The position numbers and the translations under genes were made by a program. Below are positions 19,141 to 32,400 of a stretch of DNA of 64,000 bases, piece after piece. Below the pieces are notes generated by a model. That model did no database searches. It was not told the DNA's origin and saw only the letters and a program-made list of their open reading frames with translations. The first letter of the stretch is position 1. Every line of letters starts with the position of its first letter. Source of the stretch: Gracilariopsis chorda (taxonomy: Eukaryota; Rhodophyta; Florideophyceae; Gracilariales; Gracilariaceae); assembly GCA_003194525.1 (NCBI GenBank), contig NBIV01000005.1, positions 620,001 through 684,000 of the forward strand, written 5' to 3'.

Positions 19141-20844
19141 AGCCGGGGGGAGCAGGTGGAAATCGACTTAGGAGTGGGAATGGCACCTGGGATCCAGAGA
19201 GGAAGGCGCAATGACCAGAAAAAAGAGTAGCAAACGATAAGGTTATGATGCATCAGAGGCATAGTTGATATCTATCTAGCTGTATGTAAAAACGTATGAC
19301 AGGTGCGTTGGATATGTACACAAACATAGCAGGAACCACGGGGAGGTCGTGGTACAGAGGTGATGTCATGAGCGAAGGTTGTGAGGGAGGTGGAGGAGGA
19401 GCAAGCTTTGTGACTTCGAGAGGAAAAGGGGAGTTGTTCGTGGGGGTGTACTGCAGAATACAGGGGGGCGGGCGCGCATCGTTTCGGGCAGGCGGTGGCG
19501 ATTTTGTAAGCGATACTCGCTCGGAGGGTTCGGCTTCCGCACCCGCCGAGCAAGATGCGGACGCTGTATGCCGCGGAGGGCGGTAACTATTTTGATGCTG
19601 TTGAGTTCAGAATGTGAAGGTATCTCTGCTATGTGAAGAGAGTACGTCACTTGTGGTGGCTCTTCAAGTTGAATGCATGAAGATATAGCGCTCCCACTTT
19701 TCTCCACGAATAGGTGCTGGTGTGGAGTTAACACTGCAGCAGGTACCTTTGTACACCAACAGGATCGGTGATCGCATCCGATTCCTTGAAAAATCGAGCA
19801 GGCACACTCGGACAATGAATCTGCACTGTTACATGAGCGTATCTGTCCAAATATCTATGAGCTGCTGGTAAGCCTTACCCAAGGGTACAGTGATCTTCGT
19901 CACAATGCCTCGGCCTGAACCTTTCAACTCGCAGCACTACCAAGTGCGAAGTGCCGGATGGTGCCAGCAAGGGTTATGAGGGTGCCGTCTGCCGATGCAC
20001 TTCGGATGAACGCGTACTCTGTTAGGTACCTTGGCAACAATGATCCCAAACAAATCTCATTCGTCCTACAGAAGTGGTACAGCGCACTGTACGAGTACAG
20101 CTAAACCACCTCATTCACTTACGCTTCTGCTTGGAGTTGTATGGTTGCACGCGGCATCCTCGTCCACGGTTACAAAATGGAGTCCATGAGGGAAATATTA
20201 ATTATTAATGAATATAAATATGTATATTCTTTTTAACTAGCAAACGTCTGTTTATTACGCTCGCACGTCTCGCTTCAACTGAAGAAATAGAAAAAGGAAC
20301 AAATTAACTGTTCTACTTATAATTCGTTGGATGGCCTCTGTTCTGCCGCTCGCCAAGACCTTAAGTGCCATATTTGGGGTATCGCAACTTCATTTATATA
20401 TGAGCCCATCCAGAAGCTTCACAAAAAACAAGAAATCGTTTACGAGCTACAAGAGACACAACGTGTAGCGCCAAGCAATACCATTTTCGAAGAGAACCTC
20501 AAATCGTTGCAGGTGTCTGGCGAGCGTGCAATACCCCGTATTGCTCCAGAAGAACTGAATTAAACAAGGCTTTAGCAAAGAAGAGCGAAATCTGCGTTGA
20601 ATAGGACCAACTTTGTGCCCCATGCAGATAGAAGGCGTCAAATAGTTCCGCTCAAAGTTTGTGGGTTGTACCTCGCAGAGCGATGGGCTCTCGTCCTTTG
20701 CACGTACGTGTCATAGATATCAAGCAAACCTTTCTGCTAGCTAGCTGGCGGGTATTAGAACGAAAAAGGCTGTTTCAATGTAACAATTATGAACGACCGA
20801 ATTAGGAAATTTGCCATTTATTTTTTGTGCTGCGCAGTTCATTT
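19141..20844. other. Intergenic, no gene seen
   Basis: Short frames on both strands only, including a 149-codon reverse-strand frame (19815-19366) without recognisable domain. An AT-rich stretch lies at about 20185-20240. Confidence 0.4.
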
Positions 20845-22563
20845 CTACGTGTACACTTGGACAGCCTCTTCAAGCATCTTTCGAACGCGCCTCTCAACGA
20901 ACTTCACCACGCGTCTCCGGAACGAACATACGGCTCGATTCTTCATCCATTGTACAGGGTTCCGCCAGAACCAGGCCGGTTTCACAAGTCCAAACTGCCG
21001 CCACAACATTTCCGAAATCACACCCACCCGTCGTTCAACTCGTTGGCCAACCTCATCAACAATGCATTCCATTTCCCCCCGGCTGTACGCCGGCCATTTG
21101 GGAACTTGCAACGGTTGCGCTGCCGACCCGACCACAGGAATGATTGGGATGCTTTCCCCATCAAGATACTCACGGAAATGCTTGAACGTCGGATGGTGCC
21201 ATGCGTCTTGTTTCGGGATGCAGAACACCGATTCTAGGAAGTGCTTGCAGTTCACCCGGCCCAGTTGGTAGTCGTGAAGTCGAATGTCCTCGTGCAGAAT
21301 GCCGCCGAATGCATGAAGTGATGCTGTTGCTAGCTTGTGTTTTTGTGATGCTTTCACCTCTCTTACCGGAGATATGATGAAGCGAGACATGTCGTGCTTG
21401 TTCACTGCTTGCTTGATCTCCGATTCCTTGAACATAGCCTGTGCGCGAACCGCATGCGCCAGCGCTGTTACCGTCTTCAACAGCGGCAGTCCATCTTCCA
21501 CAATCTTGGGATCGTATTTGCTTTCCGGGAACGGATCAATCAAAATCATCGATGGTGCGTGTATTTGTGTTTCAGCTTCAGCTTTGTCGCCGCCCATGTC
21601 TTGTGAGGTTGGAAGTCCATCGTTCATAAACTCATATAGTACGTCAAACGGTTCATTATCCAAAGCTCCGCCGTCATTCGCCGCAAACGCAAACGTGTCC
21701 TCTGTTTGTGCGTTTGCGTCACCTTCTTGCACGGCCAGTGTGACCTGATCGGCACCGCCGGTATCGTCACGCCAATCCGGCGGTCGGCACAACCGGTGAC
21801 GATAGTGCGCCTTCGGTTTCTCGATACGAACTGTGGGAAACGCTAGTGGAAACGCCGAACTGGCGCGCGCACACGTGATAAGCTGTTGCCATTTAGCAGA
21901 CGTCCGCCGTTCATTCATGTCAACAATCGTCACGCGTTCGCGAACGCGCTCACAAACTTCTTTCGGACGGTCGGTAAGCACGAACTGTGAGTAGTCTGCA
22001 TGCTGTCTCATGTGAAACTCCATCGCACCCCCGTCATTCTGCTTGTTCTGCCCTCCCTTGAACTTGCAAAGTGAATACGGTACGCCCCGTAAGTTCGTCG
22101 TTCGCAACGTCAAGCACACATTATCCGCCCAACAAGGCAGCGCCCCTTTCACGGGCTCATCTCGCAGCACCATTGCCGCCGTACTAGCCATAAAGTTTGC
22201 GTTGAGCAAAGAGGAAACCACACAAGTCTGCGTTAAGTCTGAGCAATCCAGCAGTCTATCCGCGTTCATTTCGTCCACCCATACGCGGCGTAACGCGCTT
22301 TGCTCCCCGCTGGGCAAGTTCAACGTCGCAGCGGCTACAGAAGCCGTGATGGCGCCCGCGGAGGAGCCGATGACATCGGTGAGGTGCACATCCCATGGCG
22401 GTACTTTGCTGTTACCGCGCGACTTTTCGAGATGCCAGCTGTCAAGTGCCTCGAAGAGGAAATCGATGACGCCTGCAGAGTACGCGCCGCCTGTCGCCGC
22501 GCCGGCCAGACAGAGGCCGACGCGGAACGGCGGAGGCTTCTTCTTCTCGCAGTGCTGGTCCAT
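20845..22563 (-). CDS. Patatin-like phospholipase (lipid acyl hydrolase)
   Basis: 572 residues, single exon, ATG at 22563. Patatin fold signatures: an oxyanion-hole loop near residues 17-31 (LCLAGAATGGAYSAG), the nucleophile elbow GSSAG at 66-70 (Ser68), and the catalytic Asp in DGGALDNEPFD at 297-307 (Asp297). ARASSAFPLAFPTV (232-245) is also typical. The Ser-Asp dyad is complete, so the enzyme should be active on ester-linked acyl chains of membrane or storage lipids. No signal peptide or membrane segment is evident, so it is probably cytosolic or membrane-associated. The C-terminal 250 residues are less conserved and end in an amphipathic Arg-rich helix (RRRVVKFVERRVRKML) that could bind membranes. 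The family form resembles bacterial-type patatin-like proteins. Confidence 0.85.
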   Translation of the reverse strand: MDQHCEKKKPPPFRVGLCLAGAATGGAYSAGVIDFLFEALDSWHLEKSRGNSKVPPWDVHLTDVIGSSAGAITASVAAATLNLPSGEQSALRRVWVDEMNADRLLDCSDLTQTCVVSSLLNANFMASTAAMVLRDEPVKGALPCWADNVCLTLRTTNLRGVPYSLCKFKGGQNKQNDGGAMEFHMRQHADYSQFVLTDRPKEVCERVRERVTIVDMNERRTSAKWQQLITCARASSAFPLAFPTVRIEKPKAHYRHRLCRPPDWRDDTGGADQVTLAVQEGDANAQTEDTFAFAANDGGALDNEPFDVLYEFMNDGLPTSQDMGGDKAEAETQIHAPSMILIDPFPESKYDPKIVEDGLPLLKTVTALAHAVRAQAMFKESEIKQAVNKHDMSRFIISPVREVKASQKHKLATASLHAFGGILHEDIRLHDYQLGRVNCKHFLESVFCIPKQDAWHHPTFKHFREYLDGESIPIIPVVGSAAQPLQVPKWPAYSRGEMECIVDEVGQRVERRVGVISEMLWRQFGLVKPAWFWRNPVQWMKNRAVCSFRRRVVKFVERRVRKMLEEAVQVYT

Positions 22564-25500
22564 TGTGCGTGCCGCTCTCGACGGGGGCTGGTGAACAGCG
22601 ACATCGGGCGGCGCACATTAAACTCTAGCTGTGACCCTTACCTCTGCACGGCGGCGTTGCAGGCGCTGCAATGCCGCCGCCTTTTGTGACTGCTGCCGCC
22701 TTGGTGCGAGCTCGTGGACTTATACATGTGTACAGCTGTACCTACATGGCGGAAACAGCTGCTGTTTCCACAGTCTTAAAAGGCGCTAAGAGCATCTCCA
22801 CTGACAAGCCCTAAAACGGCAAAACAGCAAGAATCTCTGCGAAGTTGTATCACATTCATTGGGTGACCGTAAAACGACAAAGCTGTATAACTCTATACCT
22901 CACAACACGTCATCTCTAGAAACGGTGGCCGCCGGTTGACGACTTCTCTGGTGGTGCTTACTGCTTTTGTGTGAATCACGACGCGCCTGAGCATGGAAAG
23001 AAGCCTTGGAAGTCAGCTTTATGCCACCATTGCTGCATGCTGCACCAAGAAGCGTCAGGGATGTTGACGGTTGCCATTTGCGCGGCAAATGTGTCAACAT
23101 TTTGCCACTTTGGCTGCTTTCCCCGATGCATTTTGGAGGTCGGAGGGGTTTAAGCGAAGGTAAGTCCGCTTGCAGGGGTGCGAGTTCCACAGAATTGGGC
23201 ATTTGAGTGTGTGGTTGAGCTAATTTGGAGGGGTTTGTGGGGAGAAGCAGGTGCAGCCATGTAGAAGGCTTTGGCTACGTGAAGCTTGCGTAGCAGAGAG
23301 GCGATCCATCCTGGTGTTTTATTGGTCATGTCTGTTAGCGGCGCCTATAAAACCCTCTCTCAAACTTTCAGTATAGCGAGAGTTTTAGTGTTCCGAAAGT
23401 GAATATCGTTCTCGATACCGTTTGCGACGCACCGCTGGAGAAGAAAATGTTCGCAAACTCGTTATAACTCTCACTATACATTTGATTTTTACCGTTTAGG
23501 CGTTTTAGCGACTGACGGTGGAGATGCTCTAACGGACTAGCTGCATTGTTGGACAAGCTTCCATGAATGTGTACCAGTACTGTATGGAGTTGGGACCAAC
23601 TTAAGGTTGCCACTGCAACAAACGGAAAACCTGAAACTGTCGCTCTATCAACCGTTAACCATTGGTAACGGCTTCGAGACGAAGAAAGCAGCTTTCTTGA
23701 AAGTCTGATAAAACAAGTGCAGAATCTCAAACCTTTGAAGGCTCATTCATCCTATGCACGGTCTCGATATAAATTGGGGTACCACATATCTGCAACATCT
23801 CATCCCAGACAAGGGGACGGAACTGGGGGTTATGGCTTGTACTTCGGCGCAAAAGAAGTTGAAGAGGTTGCACATGAAAGAAAGGAACAATTGGCTTCAT
23901 AGGATTCAATATTTTGGCTCCTTTCCACTTTAAGTAGCACTTTGTTGGCGATGAGAGGACGTCGACTCCAAAACATCACTTGCACCTCCCCCCGTCCCGT
24001 ACAATGTCACTACTTATCAGTAGCAGTACGCCCCTTCTCTCTTGACAGAAAACAATAGCTTGTTCGCGCGATACGCTGTTTGTACCAGGGAATTCATTCA
24101 AGTTCATAGTACTCTTGGGCCAAGCAATCTCCCGTCCGTTCATATGAGCATTAATTTTTGCTCATAAGAACACTTTTCGTTGCGACGCGTGAGATTGCGT
24201 TGCAATCAAGCTCTGAAGCGAGATACGAAGAGCGCTTTCGATGTACAACACATCGGTAACGTGTTACCATGCAAACCGATTTGCAACAGAGCAACGCTGT
24301 CAATGAATCGTGTGGACGAGTTACATGCTCCTCTCTGTTACGTTCGATGGGGGATCACTCCACCCTCAACATGACATTGGCGCGTTTATCAGGTGGTGTG
24401 CTGCTAACGGAAGACTTGCTGTCCGCCACGAACACCAATAATCGTTTCGGATCGGGCGTTGGACCGGTAAAAATTTCGCAGATATTTTGCCCGAAACGCC
24501 CGTTGTAAGTTAATTGTATCCACAGGAGGCGTTTCTCTCAAGGAGCACTCACCGCAAGCGTCGATGCACATCCCGTACACGTATCACTTCCTTCAAACAC
24601 ATGTCCCGATTCGATATGCTTCTGCCGTAGAGACTAAAGACTCTAGCCCGTACCGTGCTCTTAGTTGGGTTCACATCCCTGACATGTCGAGAACTTATTC
24701 CTCGATGACATTATTGATGAAGGTATCGTAATCAGTTTCGATTCTTACGAAAGAAAAAGGGGAGTGTACAGGAAAACCCTGCAATGAGGACTCCTTCAGG
24801 TGCTTGCGATTCCCATTTCTCGAGTGCTGCAATAATGGATATGGAACGGGGGATCTTCACTTCGAGATGTAGATTATACTTCTAGCTTCGTGATGTGATC
24901 GGCATCGATTCATGTCGGTTGATATAGAAGCAGATCTGCAGCAAGAAATCACAAAAACACATTTAGCAAATGACAAGCTAAACTCCTTTTTCCGAATGAC
25001 TGCGTGGAAATGGAGGTGAAGCGACTCCAAACCCGCGGGCGCTGGTAGGGGATTGCAATGAACAAGAACGAGGAACTTGTAACATATGGGGATATCCAAT
25101 CCTCAAACCCACGTGCACACCCTTTTCTTGCATGCAATGCAAAGCACTTACATATGACGTGTCCGTCACGCGCACTAACGAGGGTAATGCACGAATGGAA
25201 GTTGGTCGATGCGTAGGCTACTTGTCAATCAGCACGAAGGCCACGAAGAACTGGCCGCTGTCGATTTGCGCCACTTGGCACCAATAAACGCGTTCAGTAG
25301 GGCCGGCAGTTCACGTGACAGTACGTTTCATGCAACCTTCCCGGAGTATAGGGATACCCTCAGCAAAGTTCCTCGGAGAAGCAATTTGCATCACCCACGT
25401 AGCTCAGAATGACGCAAAACCTACGGCTGCGATTAGCATCTCCCGTGTATAGACCATGTATGAAAAAACACGTTCCGCTTACGACATGTTGGAACACATG

Positions 25501-25977
25501 CCTTCCGTACCTTCCGTACATGATCTGTCTCATGTTCTTCACCCCAATTCATTCTCTGCCATGTTATTGAAGGTTGTGTGATTCGCATGCGACGCATACT
25601 TGCGCTCTCTCGAAAAGTTCTCGTTAGCACTGTGTACGAGCGAGATATTCACCATGGACATACAGACACGATGACGTTATGAAACTTGAACAAGTATACT
25701 GCATTGCTTCTTGTGTAAGATGAAGCGATCTTGGTGCGCAGATTTCCACACTGTTGGAGTTACGTTTCAACAATGGAGTCCTCCTCCTCAACGTTTGTTA
25801 CAATAAAACCTTTTCCCCGTCCCTGTTACCACCTCCCATCTTCCGTCGCCCCTACAATTCGGAAAGCAAACAGCTCGCTTTTTCTTTTCCCCTGTACCTT
25901 TCATCGAAACACAAGCTAAGCTAAAAACTACTTGCCCTCAAGCTTTCGAAACATTTTCTCAACTGCTTAGTCGTTCT
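22564..25977. other. Intergenic, no gene seen
   Basis: 3.4 kb without a supported gene. A TATA-like CCTATAAAACC at about 23344-23354 has no frame behind it. Just upstream of 25978 the sequence is pyrimidine-rich, as expected of a promoter/leader for the acetate transporter. Confidence 0.4.
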
Positions 25978-26730
25978 ATGACATCATCATCCATCGCAAA
26001 CCCGGCACCTCTGGGACTGATCGGTTTCGCAACAGCATGCATCGTGAACGCAATCGCCAAACTATGCAACACACAGCAGTCATCGGCTCTGTTCATTACC
26101 GGCATAGCCTTTTTCGGAGGCGGCGGAGCACAGATTCTTGCATCTACCCTTCAATTTATCCGCAACGAGGGTCACAGCGCTCTAGTATTCGCTGTATTCG
26201 GCTTTCACTGGTGGAACACCGGACTCTGGTACATGATGCTCTCACACAACCCATCCCTCGCTGAGAACGTTCCCAATGGCGTGCGTGCAGCCTATCCGGC
26301 TGTATTAGCTACTGTGACGGCTATTTTATGGATCCCCACACTTCGATGTTCATACGTTTCTGCTATGACTCTTGCTTTAGTGGTGGGGGCTTTTGTGGTA
26401 GACATTCCTGCACAGTGGGGGTGTCGACAAGCGGCTGTTGCTTCTGCAGTGTTTGCACTCGCAGCTTCTGGCTGTGCTGTGTACTCTGCTGCAGCGGAAG
26501 TTGTGAACGGCGCTTGGAAACGAGACGTGTTACCTCGGTTTTATGTCCGCAAGAAGGTAGAAAGTGAAGAGGAATGCAATGATGAGAGATTTCTGGCATC
26601 ACTGGTTTTGCAGGAGATCAAGTTGGGAAGACTGAGTTGTCCAAAACAGTTTCCATTGGTTTTGGAAATGAAGCGGGAGGGTGAGTCAAGCAGCAGCAGT
26701 GAGGAACTTGAACACATTTGTTGTGAGTGA
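25978..26730 (+). CDS. GPR1/FUN34/YaaH-family acetate transporter
   Basis: 250 residues, single exon. It opens with NPAPLGLIGFA at residues 8-18, the family signature NPAPLGL, and carries about six transmembrane helices between residues 8 and 180. A second family feature is the Gly-rich loop FFGGGGAQILAS (about 43-54). The members (yeast Ato/Gpr1, bacterial SatP) carry acetate or succinate with protons, or ammonium, across the plasma membrane. The C-terminal 70 residues are a soluble charged tail ending in a Ser/Glu-rich stretch, longer than in bacterial relatives and a possible phosphorylation site. The length fits the eukaryotic family (200-280). Confidence 0.83.
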   Translation: MTSSSIANPAPLGLIGFATACIVNAIAKLCNTQQSSALFITGIAFFGGGGAQILASTLQFIRNEGHSALVFAVFGFHWWNTGLWYMMLSHNPSLAENVPNGVRAAYPAVLATVTAILWIPTLRCSYVSAMTLALVVGAFVVDIPAQWGCRQAAVASAVFALAASGCAVYSAAAEVVNGAWKRDVLPRFYVRKKVESEEECNDERFLASLVLQEIKLGRLSCPKQFPLVLEMKREGESSSSSEELEHICCE

Positions 26731-27550
26731 GACACACAGTGGATTCGGTTAAAATAGCATGCCATTGGTGAAGGACATTGAGTTTATCTTTTCTGCGTTG
26801 ATGATTGTTTTCGTGTGGCTGGATGACGGCTGTGTTTGGAAGAGGTAGCGTCCTTTTCTTTTTGGAGTATTTACGGCGATGAAATTCTTTTCGTGGAGAT
26901 AGCTGTTCTTTAGGATGTGGGGCTACAAGTGCCCTTTTTGTGGAGATAGGATCACGCGTCTGATAAGGACTTGAAACTGAGAACGATGCGTACATATGCT
27001 GAGCAGAGAAGCACGTTAAAGTTTTGTCTTTTTGTCGTAAAGAGCAAGGAGCTTTTGTCGCAAGTGCTTTGGTTCCGGGGCACAAACCACACGCCGAAGA
27101 GCGCTGATCTCGCGAACTCTGCTGCCTCAGCCCGGTGTGACAGCCCCAACCCCACTTGGCGTCTGACCATTCGGAGGTCTGCAAATCTACGCATTGTAGA
27201 TTATTGTTGTCGGTTCAGACTTTGGGAAAAAAGGCTTTCTTGCCTTGCTGGCACTGACGCGGGGGCTTGGAGCTTCTCCATGCCCCCAACCGGCGCTGCT
27301 TAGCACCAGTATTGCTGTGTCCAGCGCAAGCGATAGCCTGGGAGCGGGAGGGAGGGGGTTGGGAAAGGAAAAGCGACGGCGCCAGCGCGGTTCCAGGAGC
27401 GAAAGGGCGCTCAGACGCGGTCGTTCGGTGGGATCGTCGCCGATAGTGACGATCGCATTGGCTGAGCTGCGCCTGAACCTGCAAATGAATATTAATCTTT
27501 GAAGGATCTAGCCAATCAACGGCCGTTAGCCGCAGCGTGAGAGATTATCT
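26731..27550. other. Intergenic, no gene seen
   Basis: Overlapping short frames on both strands without domains. GC content rises towards the amine oxidase remnant. Confidence 0.4.
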
Positions 27551-28417
27551 CTACGATCGCGGTGATCGCAGCTCAGCTGGGCTCACGCAACGCTGAGTTG
27601 ACTGAATTCGCGCAAACTCAACCAGGTAGAAAACCCCCGCGCTCACCCCACAGTTAAACTTCCGTATCACCGCCGCATGAAACTGCGCGTCCAACCACGA
27701 CGGCCTCGCCAGCCCATACGCATGCCACAGCGCACGCTCCGCCCTGCGCAACGAGCTTTCCGCCCAGCCGTGCACCGCCCCCCAAGCCTCGTTCCAAACC
27801 TCGCACCGGCCGTGTATACATCTCCAACACATTCTCCCCGCCGCGTCCCGCGCCGCGCTCCACGTGCACCCCAATCGCGCTCCAGTCACCCACCACGCAC
27901 CCGAACGTTGGCCCGTGCGCGCTCCGAATCTGACGGTGAAGTTCCGCGAAATCAAGTGCGTCGTGCGCGCTCAGGTTGGAGCGGAGCATGACGCGGATGG
28001 CATCTGTGTTCGTTAGCGGCGTGTATGGCTTATCGTTGTGCATGCGCACCGTGATGGCGCAGCCGCCGCCCATGGTATCGCCCGCCATGTACGAGACGAG
28101 CATCGCTCCGCGGCACATTTGACGTGCAGCTTGCTGCGCGCAAACGTAGTCACCGTCATGGTAGCGAGCGGTGAACATGCTTAGGTCGGCTGTACGCACC
28201 ACGCCGGCCGTCTTGTTGAGCTTGGTCACCCACCACGCGTCCTCCCAGAAGCAGTACGTCTTCGCTAAGGAAGACGCATCCACGCGTTCCACAGCGCGTC
28301 GAAACAGCCCGGAGGAGCTCTTCAACGGCTCCGAATTGAGCCCTAGCGCGAGCAAGTCTGGCTGGCCGATGTTCAACACCACCTTTCTCGCCGTCAGCGT
28401 TGTTCGAATTCAGGCCA
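27551..28417 (-). pseudogene. C-terminal part of a flavin amine oxidase (L-amino-acid/monoamine oxidase superfamily), frameshifted
   Basis: Open in one phase from an upstream TGA near 28417. The text TARKVVLNIGQPDLLALGL fits the VVL-P---L-L strand of flavin amine oxidases. It is followed by FWEDAWWVTKL and YHDGDYVC, the substrate-domain part. Near 27815 the phase changes by one base. The continued frame gives EVWNEAWGAVHGWAESSLRR and then YGLARPSWLD, the FAD-contacting C-terminal motif (NEA-S---GW-EGSL--AE) of the family. The GxGxxG dinucleotide-binding N-terminus is absent, and so is any in-frame ATG at the start. It is therefore a truncated, frameshifted remnant. The active relative would deaminate amino acids or amines and release peroxide, which haloperoxidases use; whether an intact copy exists elsewhere is unknown. 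Confidence 0.6.
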
Positions 28418-29478
28418 CTATTCTATCACATTTTGAATGGAATAAAGCAGACATTGAAGAACCCTGAAAATACTCTTGGTATCTAGGACGAAGCAGTACC
28501 TTGACGTAAAATACAAGACCTAGCCATTTTGTATGTCATAAGAGCTGCAAAGCAAAGCAACTCTACCTATAACACAGCAGAGCATTGCGCGGAAATAAAA
28601 TCGGCTTTTGGTGGCATTGATGAAGCAAGCGTCTCAGCAAACGGCCGCGACGTTGGTCCGATGAACACCATTTGTGATCCACGTTGGTACTTGCCGGAGT
28701 GTGGCGCTCAGCTCTCTTCTCGTGCTCATTGCAAATGGATTATGGTCGCGAGAGCAGAAAGCAACGATTTTCTTGGATGCGGTTGTACGTGATGTCTCCT
28801 CAACTCCGAGTTGGCGCCGTCGAAATGAGACTATAAGGCACGTATTGGGTTTACCCTTGTACACAGCAACTGAAATAAATGTGATTGGCCGCGACGCCTG
28901 ATCAATGGTATGTTGTTTGGCGTTCCGTAAGTGGTGTAGGGAGACCCTGGTCTGGGGTTGCGGTTTTAAGATATTTTTAGGGGGTATAGATTCTGAACAA
29001 TGATTGGAGCCTCGGTCTCGGGCTTTATTGTTGGCGTGCCAACTGTGAGCAACAGCTGAAACAAGATAAGGGTAAGCAATTCTACCCCGTTGTCAACACA
29101 TGGCGATTAGGGTGCGAATCACGTATGCCATCTCAAGTTGTCCCCGTTGCCGTCATGCAATTCGTGCCCGTCGGCAAATTCACGCACAGCTGGCTGCTTT
29201 CACATATCGTCGGACTGGCTCCCCCTCTTTCTGGCGCTGCTGTTTGTGTCAAGAGAGCCTGCGCAGCGTGAATCTCTACTGTGCGGCCCACCTGCTCACC
29301 TTTTTAACCAACCTCGCCGTTCTCGGTAGCGCTCCTTTGGCACACTGTTCTTTGAATCACACACCGCTACGCCCTTCATCGTTACTGGAGGCACACCACT
29401 CGGCCTATCCACCTTCGCCCTTCAAACTTTGAAGTCCTTTCTCATTTCCGCGCAGGTGAGCTCCTCAGCACTACGATA
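28418..29478. other. Intergenic, upstream region of the NB-ARC/WD40 gene
   Basis: No supported gene. The last 300 bp are pyrimidine-rich with CTTTT/CTCTT tracts and serve as probable promoter/leader. Confidence 0.4.
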
Positions 29479-32400
29479 ATGGATGTTGCCACGGGTATAG
29501 CAGCTGCTGCAGGCGTGGTGAAAGTGCTAAGTGAGCTCGACATATTAGTTGGAAGACTCGTTGTGCGTAGAGATGTCGCGCAGGATAATGCTGAAACTCT
29601 TCAACGATTGGATGAGTTGTACAAAGACGCGGCTAATGTACTACAGGCACCTGAGCACATTCCGAGCACCAACTTTATCATAACCGATAGACTTGGCCAT
29701 TTTGAGACACTTTTGCAACAAAACGCCGAGAAGCTCGAAAAATGGCGTACGAGTGTAGAAACAGGCACTGTCATGAATAGAGTTCAACGAATGAAACAAA
29801 TCCTTGACAAGTGCGAAAAGGATGCCAAGGAATTCTACCAGTTTTTGATGGAACATGTATCTCCAGCTATTAGAGAAGAGGACAATGCACAACCTGGAAT
29901 ATACGCACGAGACAACAACGTTCCACGAAACCCACCCCGATTGACGCAAGATTATGACAATCCCAATACTTGCGAAGGACGGCTCAGAGCATCCATTCTG
30001 GACCCAAGTAGCAGACAAGTCATCGCTGTTGTGGCCTCAGGGAAGGGAGGGGTTGGCAAGACGTGCGCCATGCGCGGACTAGCTTGGGAACCCCGCATTC
30101 GCGAACGATTTTCTGGTGGTACGCTGTACATACAGCTTGGAAATGATTCAGATATATCCACTGTAATCAAAGGGATCGCACGAGTCGTGGATCGCACGGG
30201 GAACGCGAGTTTGGCAAAAACGATTGCAAGAATCAGACTTCTTCAAGACGCAGCCGACAAAGCATCAATCTGGTTCCGGCCACATACGTGTCTCCTGCTA
30301 ATAGATGACATTTGGTGGGAAAACGGAATTGACATCGAAGTTCTCAGAGTTCTTTGCCAAATGCTGAACGAAGAAAGCCGCATAGTATTTACCTCGAGAG
30401 ACAGACGGTTTTTGGAGAGTGCCGATTCAGAGATAGAATTTGAGGAGACAGAAGCACGAAGCGTCCTAGCACGGAGGATGCTAATGAAGCACGCAGGCTT
30501 TGAGGGCAGGACTGAGCTTGGAGAGAAAAATGAGGCAGCTGTTGGAGCTATTCTTGACATGTGCCATGGGCTTCCTCTTGCGCTTGGTATTGCAGGCGCT
30601 TCTGTTCGAAGCATCCTGGGCACGAAGCGTGCAGATCAGGGACAAGACGCGTTGTCTGATTTCTATGAAGATTTGTTGTCGAAGCGGAAGAATTTGCTTA
30701 ATATCTCGCACGAGAAGAACAAGCTGCCGAATATTGTGGATATTTCTCTTGAAGTGTTGGAGAAGAGCAGTGACGGTAGAAGCTACCAGCAGCTTTTCAA
30801 GGCTTTGTGTGTTATTCAGAAACAACAGGAGGTGCCGATTCATATGCTTCAGAAGTTGTGGGATTTGAATCAGATTGACGAAGCCAAAGAAGTTGTGCAA
30901 AAGTTTTGTACGGTGTCGATTGTGCAAAAATGTACGGATGGCAGTACTTGCATACAGCTGCATGACTTGATACTGGATATTGCCGTTGACAGAGCATCCG
31001 AACAGTTCGAGACTCAAAAGTACTTCCGAACCCTGGTCTGCAACTACATCCCAAGTGAAGAGAGAATGAATGCGCCATCGAATGATCCGGAAACTACAGA
31101 AGAGCAGGATACTGGAGTTTGTGTTGGTAAGATATCTAAGCGAATGATTCTGCAACTATTTTGTTGCATGCCAGGCCCAGGCAGTGATACTGAGCCGGTT
31201 GATTCCACGCGAGTAGACACGCATCCCGTCAGCGTGTTCCAAAAGTGGTGGGACACTGCAGATGATGCATACTTGCACGACAACCTCTGCCGAGTACTTA
31301 GGGAAGCAGGATACGCTGACGAACTGATTTGGTTACTATCGAAACCGCAATGGATTGTGATGCGGCTGTTGCACGGCGGAATCTACGCTGTCGAACAAGA
31401 TCTAGAGCACGGCAAAGCTATGGCGCGATGCAAGGCACCCAAGGAGGAGAAGATGCTAAAGTTTCTGGAAGCGGTGGGCAAAGCAGCGCGCATGAGCTGT
31501 ACATTTGTGGAGGACAACCCTTATGAAGTATGGTTCCAGATGTACGGGCGTCTGGTGTGGTACGCGAAGGGATGCAACAGAACGCAAACATTTATCGACG
31601 AATTGGAACTGTGCGCGCGGAAACCATGGGCCAAACCCTCTGAACGGTTTCTTCAACCCGCTGGAGGGCCGGGCATGGATTTGGTGAGCTGCCCTGGTAC
31701 GGTAGTTTGTGCATCTGAACACGATGATCGTTTGGTTTTCTTGTGGTACACAGACTACGAAAACGTCTGTGTGACGCGGTACAACCCGAAAACTGGGGTC
31801 CGTTCTACGCACAAGCTCCGATCCGAAGAAGGGACGGCACGCTTTTTAGGCTCTACACAATCCGCCGCGTTTTCGCCGGACATGAAAAGGGTAGCCACCG
31901 CTCATGAAACTGGAAGAACTGTGATTTGGGACCTGCAAACAGGATTCGTGGAACGAATTCTGGACGGCCACACGGGCGCGGTGGGGTGTGTGGCGTTCAG
32001 CGCGGATGGCACTCGAGTGGTGTCCGGGTCATACGACCGCACTGTGCGACTGTGGGACGCGCGCAGCGGAGAGGCGGTGGCGCAGGCTCTCGTCGGTCAC
32101 ACGGGCGCGGTGGTGTGTGTGGCGTTCAGCGCGGATGGCACTCGAGTGGTGTCCGGGTCATACGACCGCACTGTGCGACTGTGGGACGCGCGCAGCGGAG
32201 AGGCGGTGGCGCAGGCTCTCGTCGGTCACACGGGCGCGGTGGTGTGTGTGGCGTTCAGCGCGGATGGCACTCGAGTGGTGTCCGGGTCATACGACCGCAC
32301 TGTGCGACTGTGGGACGCGCGCAGCGGAGAGGCGGTGGCGCAGGCTCTCGTCGGTCACACGGGCGCGGTGGGGTGTGTGGCGTTCAGCGCGGATGGCACT

